From NCBI RefSeq assembly GCF_002102345.1, contig NZ_LQPP01000026.1, positions 62,001-126,000 of the forward strand: a stretch of DNA of 64,000 bases. Direction: 5' to 3'. This document shows, piece after piece, positions 47,884 through 56,636 of this stretch. How positions within the stretch are numbered: the first letter of the stretch is position 1; each line of letters begins with the position of its first letter. Under the pieces are notes generated by a model. It saw nothing but the letters and a program-made list of their open reading frames with translations. It had not been told where the DNA came from and made no database searches. Source of the DNA: Mycolicibacterium peregrinum. Its GTDB lineage: Bacteria > Actinomycetota > Actinomycetes > Mycobacteriales > Mycobacteriaceae. Both the position numbers and the translations under genes were made by a program.

Positions 47884-49020
47884 ATGCGCGACATGGTTGA
47901 AATCGGCATGGGCAGGACCGCCCGCCGCACCTATGAGCTCGACGACGTCACGATCGTGCCCTCGCGGCGCACCCGTTCGTCCCAGGATGTCTCGACGGCC
48001 TGGCAGCTCGATGCCTACCGCTTCGAGGTCCCGGTCATCGCACACCCGACCGACTCCCTGGTGTCGGTGGAGTTCGCGATCGAGATGGGGCGGCTCGGCG
48101 GTCTCGGCGTGCTCAACGGCGAGGGGCTGATCGGCCGGCACGCCGATGTCGAGGACAAGGTCGCCAAGGTCCTCGACGTCGCCGCGAACGCCGACGACGA
48201 CTCTGCCGCGATCCGCATGCTGCAGCAGCTGCATGCCGCCCCGCTGGACCCCGATCTGCTCGGTGCGGCGGTCGCACGCATCCGCGAGGCCGGCGTGACC
48301 ACTGCGGTCCGGGTCAGCCCGCAGAACGCTCAGGCACTGACCCCGACGCTGGTGGCCGCCGGGATCGACCTGCTGGTCATCCAGGGCACCATCATCTCCG
48401 CCGAGCGGGTCGCGTCCGACGGTGAGCCGCTCAATCTGAAGACCTTCATCTCCGAGCTCGACGTGCCGGTGGTGGCCGGTGGCGTGCTCGACCACCGCAC
48501 CGCGCTGCACCTGATGCGTACCGGCGCGGCCGGCGTGATCGTCGGCTACGGCTCCACCGCCGGGGTGACCACCAGCGACGAGGTGCTCGGCATCAGCGTG
48601 CCGATGGCCACTGCGATCGCCGACGCGGCGGCCGCCCGCCGTGAATACCTCGACGAGACCGGCGGCCGCTACGTGCACGTGCTGGCCGACGGCGACATCC
48701 ACACCTCCGGTGACCTGGCCAAGGCGATCGCCTGCGGCGCCGACGCCGTCGTGCTCGGTACCCCGCTGGCGGTGGCCGACGAGGCGCAGGGCAGGGGTTG
48801 GTTCTGGCCGTCGGCGGCGGCCCACCCGTCGTTGCCGCGGGGCGCGCTGCTGCAGGTGGCGGTCGGGGAGCGGCCCAGCCTGGAGCAGGTGCTCACCGGA
48901 CCGTCCGACGATCCGTTCGGCTCGTTGAACCTCGTCGGCGGCCTGCGCCGGTCGATGGCCAAGGCCGGGTACTGCGATCTCAAGGAGTTCCAGAAGGTCG
49001 GCCTGACGGTCGGCTCCTGA
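47884..49020 (+). CDS. guaB3: IMP dehydrogenase/GMP reductase family protein GuaB3
   Basis: A 378-aa barrel protein without CBS domains: VEIGMGRTARRTYELDDVTIVPSRRTRSSQDV ... GGLGVLNGEGLIG. Where GuaB2 has the catalytic GPGSICTTR loop this protein shows LVIQGTIISAERV, so I see no equivalent cysteine. It also keeps a barrel-end GAAGVIVGYG phosphate site and LGTPLAVADEAQGRG. Its role in mycobacteria is not settled; it sits in an operon with guaB2. Related GuaB3 proteins elsewhere have been discussed as GMP reductases. Confidence 0.92.
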   Translation: MRDMVEIGMGRTARRTYELDDVTIVPSRRTRSSQDVSTAWQLDAYRFEVPVIAHPTDSLVSVEFAIEMGRLGGLGVLNGEGLIGRHADVEDKVAKVLDVAANADDDSAAIRMLQQLHAAPLDPDLLGAAVARIREAGVTTAVRVSPQNAQALTPTLVAAGIDLLVIQGTIISAERVASDGEPLNLKTFISELDVPVVAGGVLDHRTALHLMRTGAAGVIVGYGSTAGVTTSDEVLGISVPMATAIADAAAARREYLDETGGRYVHVLADGDIHTSGDLAKAIACGADAVVLGTPLAVADEAQGRGWFWPSAAAHPSLPRGALLQVAVGERPSLEQVLTGPSDDPFGSLNLVGGLRRSMAKAGYCDLKEFQKVGLTVGS

Positions 49021-49024
49021 TCTC

Positions 49025-49069
49025 GCCGGGCCCGTTGCGCGGTTTGCCGGGCCCGCTGCGCGCGGTTTT
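49025..49069. repeat. Tandem GC-rich repeat after guaB3
   Basis: Two adjacent near-identical units, GCCGGGCCCGTTGCGCGGTTT (49025-49045 with one base less) and its copy at 49046-49069, lie just after the guaB3 stop. Each has a GGGCCC core and the second ends GGTTTT, so they may act as weak terminator structures. Confidence 0.6.
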
Positions 49070-49210
49070 CTACACCAGGGCTGTGCTCGGCCGAGATCGC
49101 GACCCTGAGGTAGAAATCGGTAGAGGCCGCCACGGGCATGGAGAAATTTGTCTTTACAAGTTAGGGCCTCCTGTCTAGAAGTTACCTGCGGGTAGCGTCA
49201 TACTGGTCAC

Positions 49211-50947
49211 ATGCAGCCTGACTATGACGTCTTGGTGATCGGTTCTGGGTTCGGCGGCAGCGTCAGCGCGCTGCGCCTCACCGAGAAGGGCTATCGGGTA
49301 GGCGTACTCGAAGCCGGCCGGCGGTTCACCGACGCCGACTTCGCCAAGACCTCGTGGGACCTGCGCAAGTTCCTCTGGGCGCCCCAGCTGGGCATGTACG
49401 GAATCCAGCGCATCCATCTGCTGCGCAACGTGATGATCCTGGCGGGCGCCGGTGTCGGCGGTGGATCCCTCAACTACGCCAACACCCTGTACGTCCCGCC
49501 GGACCCGTTCTTCAACGACCCGCAGTGGAAGGACATCACCGACTGGCGGGCCGAGTTGATGCCGCACTACGACCAGGCCCAGCGGATGCTCGGGGTCGTG
49601 AAGAACCCGACCTTCACCGACGCGGACCGCATCGTCAAAGAGGTCGCCGACGACATGGGTTGTGGGGATACGTTCGTCGCCACACCGGTAGGCGTGTTCT
49701 TCGGTCTCGACGGTGAGATGACGCCGGGCAAGACCGTGCCGGATCCCTTCTTCGGTGGAGTCGGCCCCGCCCGCACCGGGTGTATCGAGTGTGGTGAGTG
49801 CATGACCGGTTGCCGGCACGGCGCCAAGAACACGCTCGTCAAGAACTACCTCGGCCTGGCGGAATCGGCCGGCGCACAAGTACATCCGTTGACCACCGTG
49901 ACGAGCTTCGAGCAGCGCGCCGACGGCGTCTGGGAGGTCACCACCGTGCGTACCGGCAGCAAGCTGCGGCGTCACCGCAAGACCTTCACCGCGACGCACC
50001 TGATCCTGGCGGCCGGGACCTACAACACCCAGAAGCTGCTGTTCAAGATGCGGGACACCGGCAAGTTGGCAAAGCTCTCCACCAAACTCGGCGTGCTGAC
50101 CCGGACCAACTCGGAGTCCATCGTGGGAGCGCAGACCCTGACGGTGACACCCGGCATGGATCTCACCCACGGCGTGGCGATCACCTCCTCGGTGCATCCC
50201 ACGTCCGACACCCACGTGGAACCGGTGCGCTACGGCAAGGGCTCCAACGCCATGGGCCTGCTGCAGACGCTGATGACCGACGGCACCGGGCCCAAGGGCA
50301 CCGACGTTCCGCGTTGGCGGCAGTTCCTCGATCAGGCGCGCGAGGATCCGGGCAAGCTGGTCCGGCTCCTCAACCCGCAGCGGTGGAGCGAGCGCACGGT
50401 GATCGCGCTGGTGATGCAGCATCTGGATAACTCGATCACCACCTTCACCAAGCGTGGTCCCGGCGGCAAGCGGATCATGACGTCCAAACAGGGTCACGGT
50501 GAACCGAATCCGACGTGGATCCCGGTGGGCAACGAGTTCACCAGGCGGATGGCGGAGAAGGTCGACGGCGTCGCCGGTGGCACCTGGGGCGAGCTGTTCA
50601 ACATCCCGCTCACCGCGCACTTCCTCGGCGGGGCGGCGATCGGCGACAGCGTCGAGCACGGTGTCATCGACCCGTATCAGCGGGTGTACAACTACCCGAC
50701 GCTCTACGTCATGGACGGCGCGGCGATCTCGGCGAACCTCGGCGTGAATCCGTCGCTTTCGATCACCGCGCAGGCCGAACGCGCGGCGTCGCTCTGGCCG
50801 AACAAGGGGCAGAACGACGAGCGTCCGGCTCAAGGTGAGTCCTACCGGAAGCTGGCGCCGATCGCCCCCGAGCGTCCCGTGGTGCCGGCAGAGGCTCCCG
50901 GTGGGTTGCGGCGGCTGCCGATCGAACCCGTCAACACGACCGGTTAG
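49211..50947 (+). CDS. choD: GMC-family oxidoreductase ChoD
   Basis: A 578-aa GMC flavoprotein: FAD motif YDVLVIGSGFGGSVSALRLTEKGYRVGVLEAGRRF, and AGVGGGSLNYANTL. Four cysteines in GCIECGECMTGCRHGAKNT resemble an Fe-S-like cluster seen in this subgroup. The C-terminal GMC block is NPSLSITAQAERAASLWP. ChoD is annotated as cholesterol oxidase in M. tuberculosis (Rv3409c), but its role in sterol breakdown there is doubtful. No clear Shine-Dalgarno precedes the ATG at 49211. The 190-bp leader region holds no other gene. Confidence 0.92.
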   Translation: MQPDYDVLVIGSGFGGSVSALRLTEKGYRVGVLEAGRRFTDADFAKTSWDLRKFLWAPQLGMYGIQRIHLLRNVMILAGAGVGGGSLNYANTLYVPPDPFFNDPQWKDITDWRAELMPHYDQAQRMLGVVKNPTFTDADRIVKEVADDMGCGDTFVATPVGVFFGLDGEMTPGKTVPDPFFGGVGPARTGCIECGECMTGCRHGAKNTLVKNYLGLAESAGAQVHPLTTVTSFEQRADGVWEVTTVRTGSKLRRHRKTFTATHLILAAGTYNTQKLLFKMRDTGKLAKLSTKLGVLTRTNSESIVGAQTLTVTPGMDLTHGVAITSSVHPTSDTHVEPVRYGKGSNAMGLLQTLMTDGTGPKGTDVPRWRQFLDQAREDPGKLVRLLNPQRWSERTVIALVMQHLDNSITTFTKRGPGGKRIMTSKQGHGEPNPTWIPVGNEFTRRMAEKVDGVAGGTWGELFNIPLTAHFLGGAAIGDSVEHGVIDPYQRVYNYPTLYVMDGAAISANLGVNPSLSITAQAERAASLWPNKGQNDERPAQGESYRKLAPIAPERPVVPAEAPGGLRRLPIEPVNTTG

Positions 50948-50984
50948 CCCCCGCCCCATTGCGGGTACCTAACCGGGTGTGGCG

Positions 50985-51644
50985 ATGCGAAAGGCATTTC
51001 ACGACGAGTTGGCGGCGTTGTCCGACCAACTTGCCGAGATGTGTGCACTGGCAGTGAGTGCGATGCAGCGAGCCAACGAGGCCCTGCTCGACTCCGATCT
51101 GTCCTTGGCCGAGCAGGTCATCGCCGATCACGAACACATCGCTGACTACAACCGCCGCATCGAGGAGTCGGCATTCCGGCTGCTGGTCCTCCAGCAGCCC
51201 GTCGCCGGCGAGTTGCGCACGGTGGTCGGGTCGATGCACATCGCTGCCGACATCGACCGGATGGGCGCGCTCGCCGTGCATGTCGCCGACATCTCCCGGT
51301 TGCGCCATCCCGAGTGCGCCCTGCCCGACGAGGTGCGCGCGAGTTTCACCGACATGGGATCGCAAGCCGTCCGGCTGGCGCAGACGGCGCAGGAAATCCT
51401 GGTGTCGAGGGATCCGGATGCTGCGGCACGTCTGCGTGACGAGGACGACGGCGTCGACGCCGAGCATCGCCACCTGTTCACCCTGCTGCTGGACCGTCAG
51501 TGGGAGGACGGGGTGTGCTCGGCTGTCGACGTCGCACTGCTGGGCCGCTACTACGAGCGGTATGCCGACCACGCCGTCGAGATCGGCAAGCGGGTGATCT
51601 TCGAAGCCACGGGCGGTCGGCCCGTGCACAAGAAACTGGCCTGA
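50985..51644 (+). CDS. PhoU-family phosphate signalling protein
   Basis: A 219-aa all-helical protein with two PhoU repeats: [46 protein letters not shown] and [25 protein letters not shown]. PhoU/PhoY proteins link the Pst transporter to the SenX3-RegX3 system and affect persistence. ATG 50985 is favoured over GTG 50979 because PhoY proteins start MR-x-x-(F/Y)H. No pst or regX3 genes are near, so it is a stand-alone paralogue. Convergent with the TetR gene, 4-bp gap. Confidence 0.88.
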   Translation: MRKAFHDELAALSDQLAEMCALAVSAMQRANEALLDSDLSLAEQVIADHEHIADYNRRIEESAFRLLVLQQPVAGELRTVVGSMHIAADIDRMGALAVHVADISRLRHPECALPDEVRASFTDMGSQAVRLAQTAQEILVSRDPDAAARLRDEDDGVDAEHRHLFTLLLDRQWEDGVCSAVDVALLGRYYERYADHAVEIGKRVIFEATGGRPVHKKLA

Positions 51645-51648
51645 GCGG

Positions 51649-52260
51649 TTACCGGCCGTCCGGGCTGGATTCCAGCAGGGCAGTGAACAAGCGGGTGAGG
51701 GTGTCGATGTCGATCGTTCCCGGCTGCAGCACCTCCTCGCTGGCGATCCCCGAGATGATCGTGACCACCAACTGCGCGAGCGCCGACAGCTGCTTGCCGG
51801 GCAGTGACGTTCCGGCCTGCTCGACGATGCGCAAGGCTTGATCGGCGGCCGTACGGCGGCGGGCCACCAGGCGCTCGCGCAACTGGGGATCGCGCACTGC
51901 GCGCAGCCAGTATTCGATCAGCACGATCTGGTACTCGTTCTGGTCGTGGATCGAGTCCAGCGTTGCCCGGCTCAGCGCTGAGGCGATCGCGGCGGTGTCG
52001 CCCTGCCCGCTGTCGAGGGCGGTCGCGATGAGCGCGCCGCGGCTCTCGAACTGCCGGTCCAGCAGGGCCAGGAACAGCTCGTCCTTGGATTCGAAGTTGG
52101 AATACACCGCTCCCTTGGTGAATCCCGCGGCCTGACCGATGGCGTCGATGGTGGCGCCGGCGAAGCCTTCTGCGGCGAAAACCCTCAGCGCGGCATCGAG
52201 GATCCGGTCGCGCACCTCGTCGCGAGTCGGGCGGGTACGTCCCGGTTTGACAGCGGTCAT
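51649..52260 (-). CDS. TetR-family transcriptional regulator
   Basis: A 203-aa TetR-type repressor: RDRILDAALRVFAAEGFAGATIDAIGQAAGFTKGAVYSNFESKDELFLALLDRQFESR is the DNA-binding domain, with the helix-turn-helix at about residues 34-53. ATG 52260 lies next to a group of overlapping inverted repeats. It is divergent from the ATPase/YhgE operon, which it probably represses. Confidence 0.9.
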   Translation of the reverse strand: MTAVKPGRTRPTRDEVRDRILDAALRVFAAEGFAGATIDAIGQAAGFTKGAVYSNFESKDELFLALLDRQFESRGALIATALDSGQGDTAAIASALSRATLDSIHDQNEYQIVLIEYWLRAVRDPQLRERLVARRRTAADQALRIVEQAGTSLPGKQLSALAQLVVTIISGIASEEVLQPGTIDIDTLTRLFTALLESSPDGR

Positions 52261-52270
52261 GACCAACACA

Positions 52271-52306
52271 ATACTCGCTAGTATCGAATGGATACCAGTG
52301 AGTATC
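52271..52306. promoter_or_regulatory. Overlapping GTATC/GATAC inverted repeats, likely TetR operator
   Basis: ATACT-CGCT-AGTAT (52271-52284), GTATC-GAATG-GATAC (52281-52295) and GATAC-CAGTGA-GTATC (52291-52306) overlap end to end in the 58-bp divergent gap. This arrangement would allow two TetR dimers to bind. Confidence 0.7.
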
Positions 52307-52318
52307 GAAAGGTCGGAG

Positions 52319-53056
52319 ATGGAAGACAGAGACGACGCCGAGGGCACCCAGGCGCCCGAGGGGGATGACGCGTCTGAGGAGCCCGAGGAGGACGACGCGC
52401 GAGACGCGCCGCAGATCATCGCGGCCGGGCTTGGGGTGGACGGCGAGCATGGGCCGCTGTTCACCGACATCGACCTCGAGCTCACGCCGGGATTCCATGC
52501 CATCCAGATGCCGGGCGGTTGGGGGCAGACCGCGCTGCTGCTGACGCTGGCCGGACGCCTGGCACCTACCCACGGCACGGTGACCGTCTGCGGCGAGTCT
52601 CGGCCCCGCGACATCCGACGGCATTGCGCGATCGCGGCGTTCGCCGACATCGACGAACTCGAGGACTCGGTCACCGTCCAGACCGTGCTCGCCGAGCAGC
52701 GCCGCTGGCTGGCCCCCTGGTATCGACGGGTGCCGCCCGAAGCCGGCGAGTCCGCACTACGCGAGGTCTTCGGCGACCTGACGCCGCCCGCGCCGGAGAC
52801 CTATATCAGCGAACTGTCCGACCTCGACCTGTTCCTACTGAAAGTCACCCTGGCGCTGTTCTCGAATCGCCCGATCCTCGTGGTCGGTGACCTCGAACAG
52901 GTGCGGGACAACTGTCGGCGTGCAATTGCGGTCGAGCGGCTCGGTGCCATCGCCACCCAGCGCAGTGTCGTTGTCGGAGTGACCAATCCGCTCGGTCATG
53001 AGGCACCTGACCACGACCTGCACGATCACCGCATCCTTACCGGAAAGAACTCGTGA
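52319..53056 (+). CDS. Degenerate ABC-type ATPase-like protein, partner of YhgE/Pip protein
   Basis: A 245-aa protein with an acidic N-terminus (residues 1-30) and an ABC-ATPase-like domain: GVDGEHGPLFTDIDLELTPGFHAIQMPGG, a Walker A region (65-72) in which the usual GKS/T is GQT, a weak signature YISELSDLDLFLLKVTL and a Walker B-like RPILVVGDLEQ. The P-loop lysine is Gln70, so ATP hydrolysis is doubtful. ATG 52319 has GGTCGGAG nearby. It overlaps the YhgE gene by 4 bp, so both form one complex or regulatory unit. Confidence 0.78.
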   Translation: MEDRDDAEGTQAPEGDDASEEPEEDDARDAPQIIAAGLGVDGEHGPLFTDIDLELTPGFHAIQMPGGWGQTALLLTLAGRLAPTHGTVTVCGESRPRDIRRHCAIAAFADIDELEDSVTVQTVLAEQRRWLAPWYRRVPPEAGESALREVFGDLTPPAPETYISELSDLDLFLLKVTLALFSNRPILVVGDLEQVRDNCRRAIAVERLGAIATQRSVVVGVTNPLGHEAPDHDLHDHRILTGKNS

Positions 53057-55080
53057 TGCTGAATAGTCTTCGCGCAAGCGGCTCATCCCGGCGGAATGGT
53101 CTTCGCGCAAGCGGCTCATCCCCGATAGCCGGTCTCGCCTTCGGCTCAGAAATCAAACGCTTCGGCCGCAGCCGGATGACGCGGGCTGCGATCGTGGTGC
53201 TGATGCTGTTGCCGCTCGTCTACGGTGCGCTGTATCTGTGGGCCTACTGGGATCCCTTCGGTCAGGTCGACAAAATGCCGGTGGCGCTGGTCAATTCGGA
53301 CCAGGGTGCGGTGGTTTCGGGGCAACACATCAATGTGGGCTCCGAGATCGCCAAGAGCTTGACCGACGACGCCAGCCTGAACTGGCATGTGGTGGATGCC
53401 GACGAGGCGCGGCAGGGTGTCGAGCACGGCCAGTACTACTTCATGCTCGAACTGCCTGCCGATTTCAGCGAGGCGATCGCGTCACCGCTGACCGGTAACC
53501 CCAAGCAGGCCAACCTGAATGCGGTCTACAACGACGCCAACAACTACATCTCGTCGAACATCGGTCGGACCGCGATCGATCAGGTGCTCAATGCGGTGTC
53601 GACGCGGATCTCGGGCCAGGCGGTCAATCAGGTGCTGTCGGTCGTGGTCAGCTCGGGTGCCGGGATCAAGCAGGCCGCCGACGGTGCGGCCCAACTCGCC
53701 GACGGCGCAGTGAAAGTCGACGACGGGGCCGGTCAACTGGCGACGGGGCTGCACAGCGCCCGGTCCGGCTCGGCCCAGTTGGCCACCGGTGCGAAACAGC
53801 TTTCCGACGGGATCGACAAGGCCACCGATCCGCTGGTCGCGGTCACCTCGGCACTGTCGAAGATCGGTGGCGACACCCAGAAACTGGAAGACGGCACCGC
53901 TGCGCTGAGGCAGGCCAATGACCAGATCGGTGCCATCACCGGCGCGCAGGACTCGGCTGCGACGGCGCTGACCTCGGTGATCGATCAACTGTCGGCCAGC
54001 CCGGATCCGATCGCCAACAACGCGGCCGGAACGCTGCGGGGCGTTCAGGACGACCTTCGGGCTCACCAGTTCACCCCGCAGATCCGGCAACAGCTCACCG
54101 ACGCCGAGAATGCGGCCATCTCGATGACGTCGTCGCTGCGTAACCCGGGCAGCCCGCTGAACACCGCTCTCGATCAGGTGGGCAGTAAGAACTCAGACCT
54201 CAATGCCAAGCTGAACCAGCTGCGCAGCGGTGCTCAGCAGCTGGCTTCTGGCAACGCCGAATTGGCCAGTGGGATAGCCAAACTCGACACCGGCGCCGGC
54301 CAGCTGAAATCGGGCACCGCCCAGTTGCGTTCGGGCTCGGCCGAGTTGGCGACCAAGCTCGCCGACGGCGCCGGGCAGGTGCCCGACTGGACACCCGCGC
54401 AGAAGGAGGCCATCGCCGACACCATCGGCGGCCCGGTTCACCTGCAGAACTCGGCAGAGAACTCCGCGCCCAACTTCGGCACCGGGATGGCACCGTTCTT
54501 CATCACCCTCGCCCTGTTCTTCGGCGCGCTCGTGCTGTGGATGGTGTTGCGGCCGTTGCAGAACCGGCCGATCGCCGCGGAGGTGCTTGCGATCCGCGTG
54601 GTACTCGCCAGCTATCTGCCCGCCGCGGTAATCGGCCTGTTCCAGGCGGTCATCCTGTACTGCGTGGTGCGCTTCGCCCTCGGCATGCAGGTGGCCCATC
54701 CGGTCGCGATGCTGGCCTTCATGATGCTGGTGTCCTGCACCTTCGTCGCCGCGACGCAGGCGATCAACGCCCTCGTCGGCCCCGCGGTGGGGCGGGTGCT
54801 GCTGATGGCCCTGCTCATGCTCCAACTGGTCAGCGCCGGCGGCATGTACCCGGTGGAAACCACGTCACGGCCGTTCCAGGTGTTCCACAATTACGACCCG
54901 ATGACCTACGGCGTCAACGGATTACGTCAGCTCATTCTCGGCGGGATCGATCACCGGCTCTGGCAGGCGATCATCACGCTGCTGGTGATCTGGGCCGGTG
55001 CGCTGACCATCTCGTCGTTGTCGGCCCGGCGTAACCGACTGTGGAACATGACCAGGCTGATGCCCGCGATCAAGATGTGA
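53053..55080 (+). CDS. YhgE/Pip-family ABC-2-type membrane protein
   Basis: A 675-aa membrane protein: one N-terminal membrane segment (RAAIVVLMLLPLVYGALYLWAYW), a long extracytoplasmic region with many short heptad-like units of the type DGAxQLADGA / SGTAQLRSGSAEL, and five to six C-terminal segments (APFFITLALFFGALVLWMVL onward). YhgE/Pip proteins resemble MmpL-like or phage-receptor-type exporters; the ESX or lipid-transport role is unknown. Translation starts at GTG 53053 or ATG 53056. Residues about 5-24 are two copies of LRASGSS encoded by the 33-bp repeat; the family-like sequence begins only at AGLAFGSEIKRFGRSR. Confidence 0.88.
   Translation: MMLNSLRASGSSRRNGLRASGSSPIAGLAFGSEIKRFGRSRMTRAAIVVLMLLPLVYGALYLWAYWDPFGQVDKMPVALVNSDQGAVVSGQHINVGSEIAKSLTDDASLNWHVVDADEARQGVEHGQYYFMLELPADFSEAIASPLTGNPKQANLNAVYNDANNYISSNIGRTAIDQVLNAVSTRISGQAVNQVLSVVVSSGAGIKQAADGAAQLADGAVKVDDGAGQLATGLHSARSGSAQLATGAKQLSDGIDKATDPLVAVTSALSKIGGDTQKLEDGTAALRQANDQIGAITGAQDSAATALTSVIDQLSASPDPIANNAAGTLRGVQDDLRAHQFTPQIRQQLTDAENAAISMTSSLRNPGSPLNTALDQVGSKNSDLNAKLNQLRSGAQQLASGNAELASGIAKLDTGAGQLKSGTAQLRSGSAELATKLADGAGQVPDWTPAQKEAIADTIGGPVHLQNSAENSAPNFGTGMAPFFITLALFFGALVLWMVLRPLQNRPIAAEVLAIRVVLASYLPAAVIGLFQAVILYCVVRFALGMQVAHPVAMLAFMMLVSCTFVAATQAINALVGPAVGRVLLMALLMLQLVSAGGMYPVETTSRPFQVFHNYDPMTYGVNGLRQLILGGIDHRLWQAIITLLVIWAGALTISSLSARRNRLWNMTRLMPAIKM
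53061..53126 (+). repeat. Two tandem 33-bp repeats at the start of the YhgE gene
   Basis: Units at 53061-53093 and 53094-53126 share GTCTTCGCGCAAGCGGCTCATCC-like cores of which GTCTTCGCGCAAGCG is identical to the mtlA repeat at 3188-3286. The period, 33 bp, is the same. They are read in frame as the N-terminal LRASGSS repeats. Confidence 0.88.
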
Positions 55081-55081
55081 G

Positions 55082-55981
55082 TCAGACCGCCTGCAGCAGA
55101 GCGGCATCTGCGAGCGGCCGGCTGGGCTGCCCGTGGACATCGACGGGCACCTCACCGGCGAGCGTCACACGGTGCATCACCCGGCGCTGGTTGTCGTAGT
55201 CGTCGACCGCACGGTGCTGGGTGGCGCGGTTGTCCCAGATCGCGACGTCCCCGAGCGTCCAGTTCCAGCGAACGGTGTTCTCCGGAGCGGTGATTCGCCG
55301 CTGCAGCAACTCCAGCAGGGTAGCGGACTCGTGACTGTCCAGGCCGAGGAAACCGCGGGTGAAGTCGCCGGCCACCAGGGTGCGCTCGCCGGTCTCCGGG
55401 TGCACCCGCACCACGGGGTGCTCGGTGCGGAAATCGGGCTTCTCGAACGCAGCCCGCATCTGCTGCTGTTCTTCGCTGAGTGCGATGGCTGCTGCCGCGG
55501 CGTAATCGAAGCGGTTGCTGTGGACGGCCCACAGGTTTTCGGTGAGTGCCTTGAGCGGTGCGGGCAGCTGGTCGTAGGCGGCTGCGGTGGAGGCCCACAG
55601 GGTCGACCCGCCGTACTCGGGCAGCGTCACCGCCCGCAGGATCGAGATGGCGGGATAGTCGGGCACGAACGTGACGTCGGTGTGCCAACGGGTGGCCTTG
55701 GCGTACTCGGAATCGATCGGCGTGATCAGCGGGGCGTCGTCCGACTTGAGCGCGTGGTGGCCGATCGGCCGCCCCAGTAGCCGGGCGAATGCGTTCTGTT
55801 CCTCATCGGTGAGGTGGTGCTGACCGCCGAAGAAGATCACCTTGTGCTGCAGCAGGGCGCGCCGAATCTCGGCGACCGTGCTCGCGTCGAGGTTCCCGCC
55901 CAGCTGGACTCCCTCGATCCGGGCGCCGATGCGGCTGCCGAGCTTCTTGACGGTGAGAGGAGCGGTGGTGGAAGCAGTCAT
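55082..55981 (-). CDS. Fe(II)/alpha-ketoglutarate dioxygenase, type II alkyl sulfatase (Rv3406-like)
   Basis: A 299-aa TauD-family dioxygenase: [21 protein letters not shown], iron ligands H and D in [14 protein letters not shown], distal His in [13 protein letters not shown], and [17 protein letters not shown], all closely like M. tuberculosis Rv3406, which oxidatively cleaves alkyl sulfates to free sulfate. ATG 55981 is chosen because AAAAGGA precedes it; the frame extends upstream but through the operator. Divergent from a TetR gene (Rv3405c-like) that is known to repress it in M. tuberculosis. Confidence 0.92.
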   Translation of the reverse strand: MTASTTAPLTVKKLGSRIGARIEGVQLGGNLDASTVAEIRRALLQHKVIFFGGQHHLTDEEQNAFARLLGRPIGHHALKSDDAPLITPIDSEYAKATRWHTDVTFVPDYPAISILRAVTLPEYGGSTLWASTAAAYDQLPAPLKALTENLWAVHSNRFDYAAAAAIALSEEQQQMRAAFEKPDFRTEHPVVRVHPETGERTLVAGDFTRGFLGLDSHESATLLELLQRRITAPENTVRWNWTLGDVAIWDNRATQHRAVDDYDNQRRVMHRVTLAGEVPVDVHGQPSRPLADAALLQAV

Positions 55982-56011
55982 CGGCTTGTCCTTTTCGCTG
56001 GTGGGAACAAC

Positions 56012-56064
56012 TGTAGTCAAGTGACTACACCTGCATGTGGGCTAGTGTAGCCACGTGACTACAC
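56012..56064. promoter_or_regulatory. Two TGTAGTCA-type palindromes, likely TetR operators
   Basis: TGTAGTCA-AG-TGACTACA (56012-56029) is a perfect palindrome; GTGTAGCCA-CG-TGACTACAC (56045-56064) is a second copy with one mismatch and covers the GTG start of the TetR gene. They sit in the divergent gap to the alkyl sulfatase gene. Confidence 0.88.
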
Positions 56065-56636
56065 CCACGCCACCGGCCAAGTCTGCGGCCGGTCCGGTCG
56101 GCAAGGACGAGGTGGTCGCGGCCGCATTGTCGGCAGCCGCGGATCTGTTCGCCGAACGCGGTCCGGCGGCCACGTCGATCCGCGATATCGCCGCCAGGTC
56201 GAAGGTCAACCACGGGCTGATCTACCGGCACTTCGGCACGAAGGAGCAGTTGGTCGGAGCGGTACTTGAGCACCTCGGTGCCCGGCTCACCGCCCTGCTC
56301 GATGGCGATGGCCCGCACGACGAGATCGACCGGAACGTGGACCAGCACATGCGAGTGATGGCCAGGGCACTGCTCGACGGCTACCCGATCGGTCAACTGC
56401 AGACCCGGTTTCCGGGAGTCACGAGATTGCTCGACGAGGTACTTCCGCGTTTCGATGACGAACGCGAGGGCCGGCTGGCGGTCGCCAATGCCGTTGCCCT
56501 GAATCTGGGTTGGCGGTTCTTCGAACCGTTCCTGCGGTCGGCGACCGGTCTCGATCCGATCAGCGACGACGCGATACGGGACGCGACGGGCGCCGAGGTC
56601 GCACGGATCCTCGAACCCGGCGCCGCCGCGGAATAG
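56055..56636 (+). CDS. TetR-family repressor of the alkyl sulfatase (Rv3405c-like)
   Basis: A 193-aa TetR protein: AALSAAADLFAERGPAATSIRDIAARSKVNHGLIYRHFGTKEQLVGAVLEHLG is the DNA-binding domain. The GTG start at 56055 lies inside the second palindrome, so autoregulation is built in. It takes the position and orientation of Rv3405c relative to Rv3406. It abuts the end of the catalase gene. Confidence 0.9.
   Translation: MTTPTPPAKSAAGPVGKDEVVAAALSAAADLFAERGPAATSIRDIAARSKVNHGLIYRHFGTKEQLVGAVLEHLGARLTALLDGDGPHDEIDRNVDQHMRVMARALLDGYPIGQLQTRFPGVTRLLDEVLPRFDDEREGRLAVANAVALNLGWRFFEPFLRSATGLDPISDDAIRDATGAEVARILEPGAAAE

Noticed and set aside
49175..50959. A 594-codon open frame antisense to choD
   Set aside because: Shadow of choD; no recognisable motif and no ribosome site.
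53700..54380. Repeat-rich DNA or a cell-wall repeat domain in the YhgE gene
   Set aside because: The short DGA/SGA-type units are the normal helical repeats of YhgE/Pip proteins, not a separate element.
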